DNA from: Trichopria drosophilae
Taxonomy: Eukaryota > Arthropoda > Insecta > Hymenoptera > Diapriidae
Assembly (NCBI GenBank): GCA_030407085.1
Contig: CM059582.1
Coordinates: 89,858,501 to 89,922,500, forward strand
DNA: 64,000 nt
Direction: 5' to 3'
Both the position numbers and the translations under genes were made by a program. The notes beneath the pieces were generated by a model that had not been told where the DNA came from, did not search any database, and saw only the letters and a program-made list of their open reading frames with translations. This document shows, one piece after another, positions 30,608 to 41,150 of the stretch. Position 1 is the first letter of the stretch. Each line of letters starts with the position of its first letter.

Positions 30608-32500
30608 CTAAGGTTTACGCGGCGGTGGGGGTTTTACCGAAGGGGGTTGTTTTGGAGCTCTGGGGCTCGCGGCCCGCATTACCGGCGCAGCTTCCTCTCC
30701 CATGGGGGAGGGCGGCGGCAAGGGCGCCGGGGCGGCGGATTCCTTCAGGGCCGGCTTGACGGTGGGAGTCGCAAGGGCCAGCTTTCCCTTTCCCCGCCTC
30801 GCCTTCGACGTATATGCAAAAGCGGGGAAAGCCGATTGATTAGCCGCGGTAGGGGGCCGATATACCCTCTCCTGATTTGCGGCCCCTTCCACTTGTCTAC
30901 CAATTCTCAATAGGTCGGAAAAATCGGACACCGAGTCACGCTCGATTATTCGTGCGAGACCGGGGCGCAGATTCTGTACCGCGATATCTAACTGTTCCTC
31001 TAGAGCCGGGGGGAACGTGAGTAAATTAAAGAGACTGCGTAGGGAGACTAAATACTCCCGTATGGGATCTTCGGGCCCTTAGGTGCTCATGGTAATCTCC
31101 CTTTTGATGCTGGCTTCCAGGTGGCGTTGACCAAAAGCATCGCGGAAATATCGCACGAAGCCGGAGTAGGTGCTCCAACTGGCTTTTTCCACCCGGTACC
31201 AATTAAGGGCCGATCCCCTAAACGCTTCGGGTAGGGCGCGCAGGAGGTCATCCTCGGTCAAATCCCGACTGGTGACGTATTCACCTAACTTGACGAGGAA
31301 TTCCTCAGCACCTTCCCCCTCCTCCCCTGAATAGCGTGGCCCATGCGTCCTCCAGTGTTCGATCGCGGTTTTGTGCCAACGAACGCCGGACATTGACAAG
31401 CTGGGGTTGAATGACCCTCCTACGTGGGACGCATTGCCATCGACGTGATGAGAGGGGTGGGGGTGGCCGACCCGAGTGCTATTATAGCGAGGTTGGTGAG
31501 GCGACAAATCATACGTGAGATCTGCCGGGAAGTGCACACTCGACGAACCGGCGGTTGAGCGTCGAGGTGGGGGTTGGCGCGTCGCCAATGGTCGAAAGGG
31601 GTCCACGTGGTGTGCACCGACATTGTCGCGAGGTGGGGGGTCGAAAATACCCGCCCGGAAGGATTGCGGCTCATCCTGTATTCCACCCGAGGCGGCACTC
31701 GGTCGGAAGGGCTGAGGGGCCGATCGGGTCGGGTCACGTGACCCACCTTGTGCAGGGTCATTCCCGATTAGCCGATTCGACGGGTTATAGTCGTTCACGG
31801 CCCGACCCTCTAGTTGAGGGTCGTCTTCGCGGCGGTCGTCGCTAGGGGGGACTACGGACGCGTAATGGGTTCGACCGGCCGGGTACGTGGAGGTGTCCGC
31901 CATCGGGAACCGGAAACTCTCCTCCTCTCCGAATGAGATCGGGTCCAGATAATAGGCGCGTGATCGGTCCAACGGTAACCCGTGGGCGGCAAACGCGAAG
32001 GCTCCTAGGCGGGACGTCGACGGGAGCTCCACGTGACCCGGGTAGGTCGCACTCATCGAGTCGCCCAAAACGGTCCCTATTATGGGACAACCTACCGCCT
32101 CGGACAACGTATAGGGGGGTTGACCACCGCGCCCATCCGTACTGGCGTTCCATTCGACCGGGGTATCCGGGAATCGCCGCAAAATGGTGTATCGCACCAG
32201 CCGATCCCGGATTACCTCCACTGATCCGGCGATCAGGAGTTCTGTCTTATCGCATCTACCGATAAGGTCGCGTAGATCGATGATTCGATCGACCTCCGCG
32301 CGTATTGCCGCGATTTGGGCAAAACTGGCGATTTGCCGCCCCGCCACGCGGGAGGGGGTGACGTTAGTTGCGGTAGCCGAAAATGCTACGGGTGTCGTAG
32401 TAATGGACGGGTGTCCCGAGGTAGTGGTGGGGGTTACCACCGTTAGCGTGGGCACCACCGTTGCCGGGGAACTAGTGGGAGTGGATAGCGATGTATCCAT
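30608..32500 (-). pseudogene. Gypsy-1 gag
   Basis: I start it at the ATG at 32500 (MDTS), because Gypsy-2 gag starts MDTT at the matching place; an upstream ATG at 32680 would add an unconserved hydrophobic leader. The N-terminus is Thr/Pro-rich, then IRAEVDRIIDLRDLIGR. There is a long disordered middle and a capsid-like domain (HWRTHGPRY, EFLVKLGEYV, ALNWYRVEKASWSTY). An in-frame TAA at 31079-31081 interrupts it. The frame resumes GPEDPIREYLVSLRSL and continues through the 30608-30931 segment to a Pro-rich end. No zinc knuckle is present in this piece. Confidence 0.8.
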
Positions 32501-34305
32501 TGTCCCGAATCGAACTATAAAAAGAAGAGAAGAAAAGGAAGAAAAAGTTCGGACGCTCCTCAAGGTCACCGCGCAGTTCGAGTTTCTACGTCGAGGCCTC
32601 CGCGGACCGATAGCCAAAACTCTCAAAAACAGGTGTAGGATAAACGTGAGGGCACAAGCAAAACCAAAAAAAAAAATCATAAAAGAAAAAGAAGAAGGGG
32701 GGGGGGGGGATTTTTCCCAGATGCCCCAACTTTTTTTATTTACCGAGGCACGCGACAGTTATCTGTCACAGTCGACGCCTAGACACCGGTTGCAATAATC
32801 CAAACCGCGAAGGGTAGGGGATCGCGCATCGCGATAGGACGGGGGGTTCTAGAAAATTCTTCGGGTCGCTGCACAGGTACATACAATACACATATATATA
32901 GATATATATCAATTATATTATTTATATCAATTATCTTATTGCATAATATATCTAAATCGAAATTTATTTCTCTCTATGGTTTACTGCAAGGGGAGGGGGA
33001 AATCCTGTACCTGAAATCGCGAAAGTCAAAACGAAAGAAGTTAAACGTTTTAAATTGAATATACCAATCTAACTTAGCTCTTCCGGGAGATTTGCTATTA
33101 AATCGGAAAACGGAACAAAACCTCAAATTTCGTTGAATTTAAACTTCGTTCCTGACTAGTGTGAAACAAATTAAAAATTTTCTGAAGTTTCCTAAAATTA
33201 ATTTGAATCTGGAAAACTAGATCAGAATTGACAAGAAAGCTTATTTTGATAAAGAGAATTCTAAGTTCCGTAACCGACTCTAATTAGTGAAATAATGTTT
33301 AAGTTTCAAATTACTAAATATTATAGGCGAGTCTTGAAAAATAACTGGAAAAGTACATTATTTATTTCCCGGTATTCTTGGATATTAATTACTCCACGAC
33401 AACATTGACTTAGGCCAACTTAATTATCGGCCCGTAGGGGGAGACGGGAGAGACCATAGAGAGAATAATAAATGCTGAAAAGGTAAACACAAGTATACAT
33501 TCGTATTATTCATGCAACGAGTTATTATTACAATCATAAATCCATATAGCAATATTCAGGGAGATTGATTGGGAAGAACGTAAACAAGGTCGTTCCCGAG
33601 AATTTCTCGGAATACGCCGAAAAGAAATCTATTGTTTCCTGACGAAAGTTGCGGCTTTGTGATTGTTTACAAAGCTCCCAACTAATTTACTGAAGATTAA
33701 CTTTATTTATTTTCGAAGTTGTTTTCAATTTCTGAAAAGTGATTATCGTTAAGATATACAACTTCGAAATAATATCAAATAATTAATTATTTTCAAACGG
33801 TGCAAATTCAAACTCGAAAATTTATTTATGCAAAAATTTTTTGAACATGATAAACGATTTGAATTCAAACACCAACGAGAAAATATATTTTATAACTTCT
33901 AGAAATTCAATATGATATTACTTTTATTCATCGCTTAATATTCCGTAATACCCGGAATCGGCTCGGGGCAACAATGCGGACGTCGTATGACGTCACGCTA
34001 TTTCCAGGCCAGCTTTTTGGGCTCGGACTTGAGACTGGAGGGAGAGGAGTAGCGAGGGAAATCTGAAGGACGGAAAGGAAACACATAAAATACAATTATC
34101 TATATTATTAATAATTATTCTTACTACCTCTATATTATTAATAACTAATTCTCACGCCAAGGGAAAAAGAGGGGGGCGCGAACAACACAGCCGGAACTGA
34201 AAAACGCGAAACTCAAACGAAACTCTCTCCGGCAAACTTCCCCGATACAAATTTCCACTTTACGCAAAAAAAATGTTCACAATTTTTGGGAAATCTTTTT
34301 AGATT
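32501..34305. other. Gypsy-1 5' leader region
   Basis: Non-coding sequence between gag and the primer-binding site. It holds a G13 run at 32697-32709 (a C-run on the element's RNA sense), a TA-rich patch near 32880-32950, and no conserved frame. Such long leaders usually carry packaging signals, but none can be recognised by eye. Confidence 0.5.
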
Positions 34306-34323
34306 TCCCCACCAGGGATGCCA
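34306..34323 (-). promoter_or_regulatory. Gypsy-1 primer-binding site
   Basis: Two bases inside the 5' LTR the minus strand reads TGGCATCCCTGGTGGGGA. It begins with TGG, the complement of tRNA CCA ends. The identical 18-mer lies at the same offset in Gypsy-2 (53390-53407). I cannot match it to a specific tRNA. Confidence 0.6.
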
Positions 34324-36372
34324 TTTGTGATCCCCTCCTCGGAAGGGTAAACGAAAAATTATAAATATAACCTTTTTTTGTATGCTGCTACCAACAACAA
34401 TGATTTTATTACAATTATACTACATCACACTTAATTGTCGCGGGCTCAAATCTCGCGAAAGGGATCGTTTTATAACCATGACCGGAGGAAGCATATCGCG
34501 GAGGCGCGAGGATAATTAAAGTTCGGGGGCGGGGGGCGCAATCACCATTTCCGTACCACTAGCTACTCACAAGAGCGGTTGTGCAGTCTGGGGGCTTCGG
34601 ATGGGTCTGGATGGGCCTGTAATCGGCGTCCTCGCCTCGGTGAGTCCTGGGTGACTCCACTCCTTAGTATCCGGTGAATTCCTGCGGGATCCGGCACTTG
34701 ACCCCTACGTGCGACGATGAGTGAACAGGAATGGGTCCTCACTGATGCACTAATACGTCCGCGTCCACGTTACAAAGATGTCTCACGATCCAAACGGCGC
34801 GCGGTATTCAGCTGAACTGCGCAAAGGGCTTTTCTCGACTCTCGAAGGGCTTTTCTCAACTGCTCGAAGGGCTTTCCTCAACTCCGCAAAGGGCTTTTCT
34901 CAACTGCTCGAAGGCTTTCCTTAACTCAACTCGATCTCGCGATCCGCGATGGAATAGCGTCTCCGTCGTTCTCGTCGTCCGTGAAGGCGCCACCTCGGGG
35001 CCCGATGCTGGGGGGTGATCCGTGGAAGGGGGGAGTAGCGTGACGGTCGCGCGGCCCGCGCGTACCGGCTTCTCCTTCGGAGAGAGAGAGATCGAGATAC
35101 TGAGCTGCGCAAATCGGCTCTCGGCTTCTACCGTTGGAAGGAAAGAGAGAGACGCCCCAGCTTCACTCACCTCCGTCTGTGGGGAAGGAACTCCCGACGG
35201 CGACCGACTAGAGGAGCGACAGCGGGGAGGTCTGAGCCTCCATAGCGCGTATCCCCGGTACGGCGCACAGTGATTCAAGACGATCGAATCTCTGGACATC
35301 GACAAAAAATTGAAAATCGTTATTTTTAACTATTACTGTTATAATAAGTGTGTCAGATACGCCTACTTTAGAATATCAATTATTATTCTGTAATTAAGTG
35401 AACTGGGGCATTATTACCGACGTTGTACTTTCATTATATAAAAACTTATAAATATTAACTAAAATTTGGGTTGTCTTTCAACTCAAATTTTTTCCTAGAT
35501 ATAAATTTTTTTACAATTATATTTGGTATCATTTAACTAGTATCATTCAGAACTACAAATTTCATATATTAGGAATACGATTTATTTCATATAAGTTTAC
35601 AAAAATGGCGATTTTTTGTATATAGAAAAAATATGTAATCAAAAATTAAAATGTGATTTAGTAAAAACGCCCAAAAATGCCCGGAAAAAGAAAAATACGT
35701 CGATGAAGGGCAACATCTGGACTACCCAAAGCCACTTGAACCGAATGCAGTTACATGCAATTTTTTGAGAAAAAAATTTTTGAAATCCTTGATTTTTTAA
35801 TTCATTAAACTGAACGCTTAGGTACTGGTTAATCCTTTAAAGTACGAATTTGTATATCAGAAAAATTTAATTATTTCGGCACATAAAACGGTTTATGGGG
35901 TCGCTGATTACGATTTTGTGATTGATTTAGCAAAACTGAAAATGGCGGATTCAAAATGGCACACAGTGATTCAGGACGCTCAAATGTTCGGACGCCTGTC
36001 ATAGAACTGTTGAAGTATAGTCTAGGGTTTTTGGGGTCGCTGATTACGAATTTGGGGTCAAAGTATTAAAATTCAAAATGGCGGATTCAAAATGGCGGAC
36101 CAAAAATTTTAAAAATAATATAGTTTGGTCAGAAAATACGTACTCGGAGGTTTTTGAGGTCGTTGATTACGAATCTGGGATCAAAACATTAAAAATCAAA
36201 ATGACGGGCCAAAAATAATATGTTTTCGTACAATATGACGAATAAAAAATAATAATGATTTATACACAATTACCTACAAATTATATAAAGTTATACCTAA
36301 GTATATCTGTCCTTATAGGGATGTTTTCTTGCCAAATGTCTAAAAATCGTGAATTTAAATAATAATCTGTTA

Positions 36373-36511
36373 TTAAGGGGGATCTAAAGTACTTAGCCGA
36401 TATAGTAGGTATTTAGATTGAAGTAGGAAAAATAGATTGAATCATTTTTAATTTACATTTTTAGCTTAAATTCCTACGTAATCGGCTGACGACTTTCAAC
36501 CCCCCTTAAAA
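36373..36511. repeat. Nested MITE with TTAAGGGGG ends
   Basis: Terminal arms at 36373-36417 (ttaagggggatctaaagtac) and about 36465-36511 (inverse: ttaaggggggttgaaagtc). The middle is about 45 bp. It lies within the CACAGTG element. A related sequence (gaagggggttctaaagtgct) occurs at 44991-45040 inside another element. Confidence 0.6.
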
Positions 36512-36520
36512 TAAAATTTC

Positions 36521-36627
36521 AAAATTTCTTGGTTTGTTGGCACATATATAAATTTGTAAACAAAAACAAAACGTATCCGTCCTTTTGTTTACAAATTCAT
36601 ATGTGTGCCGACAAACCAAGAAATTTT
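36521..36627. repeat. 45-bp near-perfect hairpin (pre-miRNA-like size)
   Basis: The arms 36521-36565 and 36583-36627 are reverse complements at 42 of 45 positions, and the three differences would form G-U pairs on one strand. The loop is 17 nt. A transcript would make an uninterrupted stem of about 45 bp, in the size range of insect microRNA precursors or small-RNA hairpins. Nothing shows it is transcribed. It could simply be a tiny palindrome-type element. Confidence 0.6.
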
Positions 36628-37039
36628 GATCTTTAATTTTAAAACCAAGGGTCAAAGAAATAATAAATTGCTTAATTCTCTGCATGAGAATTACATATAA
36701 ATAGTCTATTATATCTAATCCAATTTTAAACAGCTTTAAATAAAATAAAAGAATTGTTTTATGAGATAAAAATATGTAAATTATTTTGATCAATCTTTCA
36801 ACTATACGAAAAAAAACAACTGGCACGCACTTAACGATGGGAAAATCGATCCTTTTAAGAAAAATCATGGTTATGCATACTGTTTAAAAAACCCCTTAAA
36901 TTTAATGCACTTCCAGTACACACTAGTGCATTTAAGGTACTGCATTTGTAATTGAAAGTTATATTTGATTACGCGCGCATTAAAAGTTACGACCTTTCTC
37001 ATTAATTTTAATGTAAACGCATATACAACCATTTTGCAT

Positions 37040-37560
37040 CCCTTTCATTTTGAATTTGAATACTTTGACCCCAAATTCGTGAACAGCGACCTCAAAAACC
37101 CCCGAGTACATATTTTCTGACCAAAATGTATTATTTTAAAATTTTTGGTCCGCCATTTTGAATTTTAATACTTTGACCCCAAATTCGTGATCAACGACCT
37201 CAAAAACCCCTGAATACATATTTTCTGACCGAAATGTATTATTTTTAAATTTTTGGTCCGCCATTTTGAATCCGCCATTTTGAGTTTTAATACTTTGACC
37301 CCAAATTCGTTATCAGCGACCTCAAAAACCCCCGAGTACATATTTTCTGACCGAAATATATTATTTTTAAATTTTTGGTCCGCCATTTTGAATTTTAATA
37401 CTTTGACTCCAAATTCGTAATCAACGACCTCAAAAACCCCCGAGTACATATTTTCTGACCACAATATATTATTTTTAAAATTTTTGGTCCGCCATTTTGA
37501 ATTTTAATACTTTGATCCCAAATTCGTAATCAGCGACCCCAAAAACCCTAGACTATACTT
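37040..37560. repeat. Tandem repeat, five units of about 108-123 bp
   Basis: The phrase ttgaccccaaattcgt recurs near 37070, 37180, 37303, 37410 and 37518. Each copy is followed by a cctcaaaaacccccgagtac phrase and a ggtccgccattttgaa phrase. The open frame 37165-37464 is only a by-product of this array, showing the same peptide repeated, and is not a gene. Confidence 0.75.
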
Positions 37561-37742
37561 CAACAGTTTATTCCGTTGTGTTAAGGCCGCTTGATTACCG
37601 TCTGAATATCGGCGTCCGGACATTTGAGCGTCCTGAATCACTGTGCGGCGGGCGAGAGCAGCGGCGAATAGGGGGAAGGATTCCCCCGGAACGCTCTCCC
37701 CGGTTAGAGTTAACGGCTCGATCAGTGACTACGTCACAGAAC

Positions 37743-37908
37743 CAAGTCAATAAAAATAAAAATAAATATTTAACATAATTGAACTATAAAATAAGAATTT
37801 TTAATTTTCGGCCATGGATTATGGCCCTATTCAGAAATAAATGATATATAGTAAAAATCCGACAGTTTCTTCCATTCGCATACATTTATATTAATTTAAG
37901 AGATATTA
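37743..37908. other. AT-rich flank after Gypsy-1
   Basis: Short AT-rich stretch following the GAAC duplication. No features seen. Confidence 0.4.
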
Positions 37909-38162
37909 TATATATAGGAGAAATGATTAAAATTCTAGCATTAGAAAATAATACCTGTAAAAGAAAAGAAATTGAAAATTTTTTCATAAGTAATACTGAA
38001 AATACGGTTAATATTCGATTCGAAAAATCAAAATTACCAAATATTTACAGTATCCTTATGAAAAAATAGTTATATTTACTTGTTTGTTTATTTATTTACT
38101 CTTCTATTTGTTTATCGTGTTACTTACAGGTGGCTAAATAAAATCATTTCTCCTATATATAC
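37909..38162. repeat. MITE with TATATAGGAGAAATGATT ends
   Basis: Left end tatataggagaaatgatt (37911) and right end aatcatttctcctatatata (38142-38161) are inverse copies. The body is about 250 bp and AT-rich. The ends lie in TA-rich sequence, compatible with a TA target, but the exact duplication cannot be defined. Confidence 0.6.
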
Positions 38163-38807
38163 ACCGTGTTTCTCAACCTATTGAACCCCGTTTACCAGCA
38201 GATAGAGCGTAAAATTCTGAAATGAAAGTTCCTTTGCCGAAAATGTTTTCAAGCTACCGTTTTCAAGTTATTCAGCATTGAAATGAACCAATAGGAAAAG
38301 AGCTTTGCGATTATCGCAATTGTAGTATTGTCGGTGCATGTTGAGAATAAATACGAAGAAAATGCACATCGTCCATAAACTGCGCAATTGTTTTCTAGCG
38401 AAGCAGCGGAAAGTTCGAAAGAGACTGTCAAAAATATCGATCGGATTCAAATGTCTAACCTGCCACTGGTTTTCGGTTTCGAAAGGAAAATTGAAACTTT
38501 TGATTCGAATTTGTAATGAATAAAAAAATGATTATTTTACAGGTTAGGCATTCATGTAGAAAATAAGGTTTCATATGTTTCGAAACCCTGGAAAATATTT
38601 TCTAAATTGCGTAATGAGAATATAAAAGTTAAAGATTTAAAATTAAGGGATCGACAGTTTTTTAAAAAGTACTTGGATTTAAAATCAGAAAGCATGGATT
38701 TGTACAAAGTCGTAAGATACATCTCTTTTTCCTTTTGAAGCCCCTGGGTGGAATTACGCATACAAAGACCACCCTGGAAAAGTCCCTTGTTTTTTTTGTA
38801 TGATTTG
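38163..38807. other. Unassigned region
   Basis: Small overlapping frames on both strands at 38249-38523 and 38552-38839 show no known motif. Codon-like structure is not evident. I see no gene. Confidence 0.35.
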
Positions 38808-41150
38808 CAAACGGCACAGAACCACTTTTTGAGCTCCAATTTTTTCTTTTTGCAAAATTACATCATCGACTTTAATAATCAACATCAGTCAGAGTTGCAC
38901 AAGATTAGCCCGTAATTGTTATTAAAAAATTATTCATAAAAATCATTTCTAAACGGCACCGAACCACTTTTTGAGCTGCAATTTTTTCCAATTGCACGAT
39001 CAAATCATTGACTTAAATAATCAATTTTATTCAGAGTTGCACGCGATTAGCAAGTAATTGTTATTAACCAATTATTAATAGAAACCATCACTAAACGGCA
39101 CAAAACCACTTTTGGGTCACCAATTTTTTCCTTTTGAAAAATTAAATGAACGACTTTAAAAATCAATTTTATTCAGAGTTACGCGCGATTAGCACGTAAT
39201 TGAGGACATGGATCTTAAAAGGGGTCGCGCTCTCAAACGGTCGGAAAAGTATTGTCCACGCGTAACAATGAAATCTAAGAGAGACTTTATTCAATAAATG
39301 TTGTTGACTTGAACTCGTCATATCTCCTCAAAAACTGCATAAAAAATTCTGAAATTTTCAGGGTACATGCACAAGATAGTAGCGAAACAGATAGGTGAAG
39401 TTAAGTTAACAAAATATCTGCCGAATTGTTAATAATAATTAACAAAAGTAGAAGTAAATTAAATTCGCCGTTTGCGAGCTATATCGAGAAAAAGTGTGTT
39501 ACAAAATTTACGTTAGAGAAAACTTCTAGTGGGAAAGTTGTTCGTCAATGTATGACGAAGATTTTTGCAAAGTTTCAAATTTTTTGAAACTAAGATGCGT
39601 TAATCATACGTTATTATCTAAAAAACGCGTGGGGCGCTGATTCCGGCGATTCTGCACGCTTCATTTCATACACCACATACAAGGAACATACGAAGAACAA
39701 AACATTCTGTATAAATTTATGTTTGATATTGATTATAAATTAATAGTTATTAGTTAATTAGCAAATTATATTAGATTAATATAAGATGTAATATTTTTAA
39801 ACTTTCCGCCTCTTCTATTATACGACAACAATGTTTTACAAGTTCATGCACGTCGAGTCCCGTAAGGTAAGGAAAGTAGTTTTGTCTTATGAAATATTGT
39901 ATTTAATATTATAATAAGTATTTTTCATGACGTGATCAGTAAATTTTGTTTATAATGAGCGACAAAAACAATAATTCAAGAAGAACGGGAAGAAAAAGCC
40001 ATAGCGATTCCTGTAAACCTTTCATGTCTGAAAGGAAATAACTAATCTGCGTTGAAAAAGTACTGTACATAAATTAAAAATACAACAAAATATTATTAAG
40101 TCTATAAATAAAGTAATATTAATCACAAATTTATACAGAATGTTTTGTTCCTCGTATGTTCCTTGTATGTGGTGTATGAAATGAAGCGTGCAGAATCGCC
40201 GGCATCAGCGCCCCACGCGTTTTTTAGATAATAACGTATAATTAACGCATCTTAGTTCCAAAAAATGTGAAACTTTTTCATGCAGTTTTTGAGGAAATAT
40301 GACGAGTTCAAGTCAACAACATTTATTGAATAAAGTCTCCCTTAGATTTAATTGTTACGCGTGGACAATACTTTTCCGACCGTTTGAGAGCGCGACCCCT
40401 TTTAAGATCCACGTCCTCAATTGGTATTAACCAATTATGCATAAAATTCATTTCTAAACGGCACAGAACCATTTTTTGAGCTCCAATTTTTTCCAATTGC
40501 GCGATTAAATCATCGACTTTAATAATAACTACATTTAGAGTAGCACGCGATTAGCGCGTAATTGTTATTAACAAATTATTAATAAAAATCATTCGTAAAC
40601 GACACAGAACCACTGTATGAGCTCCAATCTTTTCCTTTTGAAAAATTAGATTATCGACTTTCATAATCAACTTCATTCATTGTTGCAGGCGATGAGCATG
40701 TAATTGTTATTAACAAATTATTCATAAAAACCATTTCTAAACGGCACAGATTCATTTTTTGCGCTCCAATTCTTTCGTTCTTCAAAATTACACTATCGAT
40801 TTTAATAATCAACTTCATTCAGAGGTACATTCGATTTTCACGTAATTGTTATTAAAAAATTATTCATAAAAATCATTTATAAACGGCACAGAACCACTTT
40901 TTGAACTGCAATTTTTTTTAATTGCACGATTAAATCATCGACTTAAATAATCAATTTTATTCAGAGTTGCACGCGATTAGCACGTAATTGTTATTAACCA
41001 ATTATTAATAGAACCCATCACTAAACGGCACAAAACCACTTTTGGGTCACCAATTATTTCCTTTTGAAAAATTAAATGATCGACTTTAATAATCAATTTC
41101 ATTCAGAGTTGCACGCGATTAGCACGTAATTGTTATTAACCAATTATTAA
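38808..41150. repeat. 142-bp satellite array, eight units, split by an insertion
   Basis: Units begin with aaacggcacagaaccactt at 38808, 38951, 39093, 40456, 40597, 40739, 40881 and 41023, giving steps of 141-143 bp. Each unit contains ttttgagctccaat, cgactttaataatcaa and gcacgcgattagcacgtaat. The third unit is cut after 109 bp at 39201 and resumes at 40423 with the missing 33 bp. The element 39202-40418 therefore inserted into an existing array. Composition is AT-rich and non-coding. Confidence 0.85.
39202..40418. mobile_element. Foldback element inside the satellite
   Basis: Ends are GAGGAC(A/G)TGGATCTTAAAA and its inverse, with terminal inverted repeats of about 145 bp. Further internal inverted blocks sit at 39600-39720 against 40130-40260. 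A 4-bp AATT duplication (39198-39201 and 40419-40422) flanks it. No coding capacity. The right arm lacks a central part of the left arm. The family is unknown: long arms, no transposase and a 4-bp target. Confidence 0.75.

Larger units (their letters stand above)
35266..37645. mobile_element. Transib-like non-autonomous transposon with CACAGTG ends
   Basis: The element begins CACAGTGATTCAAGACG (35266) and ends with the inverse of CACAGTGATTCAGGACG (37645). The terminal inverted repeats stay similar for about 38 bp, with roughly seven mismatches. It is flanked by a perfect 5-bp duplication, CGGCG (35261-35265 and 37646-37650), checked against the undisturbed LTR. A 5-bp GC-rich target with CACWATG/CACAGTG ends is the known signature of Transib and RAG transposition. 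No transposase is encoded. A third copy of the terminus lies inside at 35962. The interior is built from the aaaatggcgg/gggtcgctgattacgaatt repeat, nested inverted repeats and the hairpin at 36521. Confidence 0.75.
35962..37645. repeat. Inner long-inverted-repeat unit of the CACAGTG element
   Basis: From the internal CACAGTG at 35962 the sequence runs about 260 bp. Its reverse complement is found at about 37360-37645, with one 31-bp difference near the right end. So the inner 1.68 kb is itself a foldback with the same termini. The flanking bases at 35962 (tggca) do not match CGGCG, so this is not a separate insertion. It may be a tandem or composite rearrangement. Confidence 0.65.
23309..37738 (-). 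mobile_element. Gypsy-1: LTR retrotransposon with both LTRs
   Basis: The LTRs begin TGTGATCCCC and end GTCACA on the plus strand (23309-24268 and 34326-37738, the latter interrupted). The 4 bases on either side (GAAC at 23305-23308 and 37739-37742) are a target-site duplication, so the insertion is complete. Coding runs on the minus strand: gag, a gap where protease and RT should be, RNase H, integrase, then an extra CCHC ORF. Removing the 2,380-bp insert in the right LTR leaves an element of about 12 kb. It is non-autonomous because protease and most of RT are deleted. Confidence 0.9.
34326..37738 (-). repeat. Gypsy-1 5' LTR, split by a 2.4-kb insertion
   Basis: LTR sequence occupies 34326-35265 and resumes at 37646/37651-37738. 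The join (TACGGCG before, CGGCGGGCG after) reconstitutes the intact LTR seen at 24173-24185 once one CGGCG copy is removed. This proves that 35266-37645 is a later insertion. Confidence 0.9.

Noticed and set aside
35022..35273. Plus-strand frame in the Gypsy-1 LTR (also at 23937)
   Set aside because: It lies in LTR sequence, is open on both strands, and is explained by LTR base composition.
35295..35305. RSS-like nonamer near the left CACAGTG
   Set aside because: An A-rich acaaaaaat lies about 29 bp in, not 12 or 23, and the right end has nothing comparable. I do not claim a full RSS.
35962..36000. Separate Transib insertion at the internal CACAGTG
   Set aside because: The flanking bases (tggca) do not match the right flank (CGGCG), so there is no independent target duplication.
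37165..37464. Minus-strand 99-codon open frame with a repeated peptide
   Set aside because: It is a by-product of the 108-123-bp tandem repeat. The same peptide repeats and the frame has no start or end logic.
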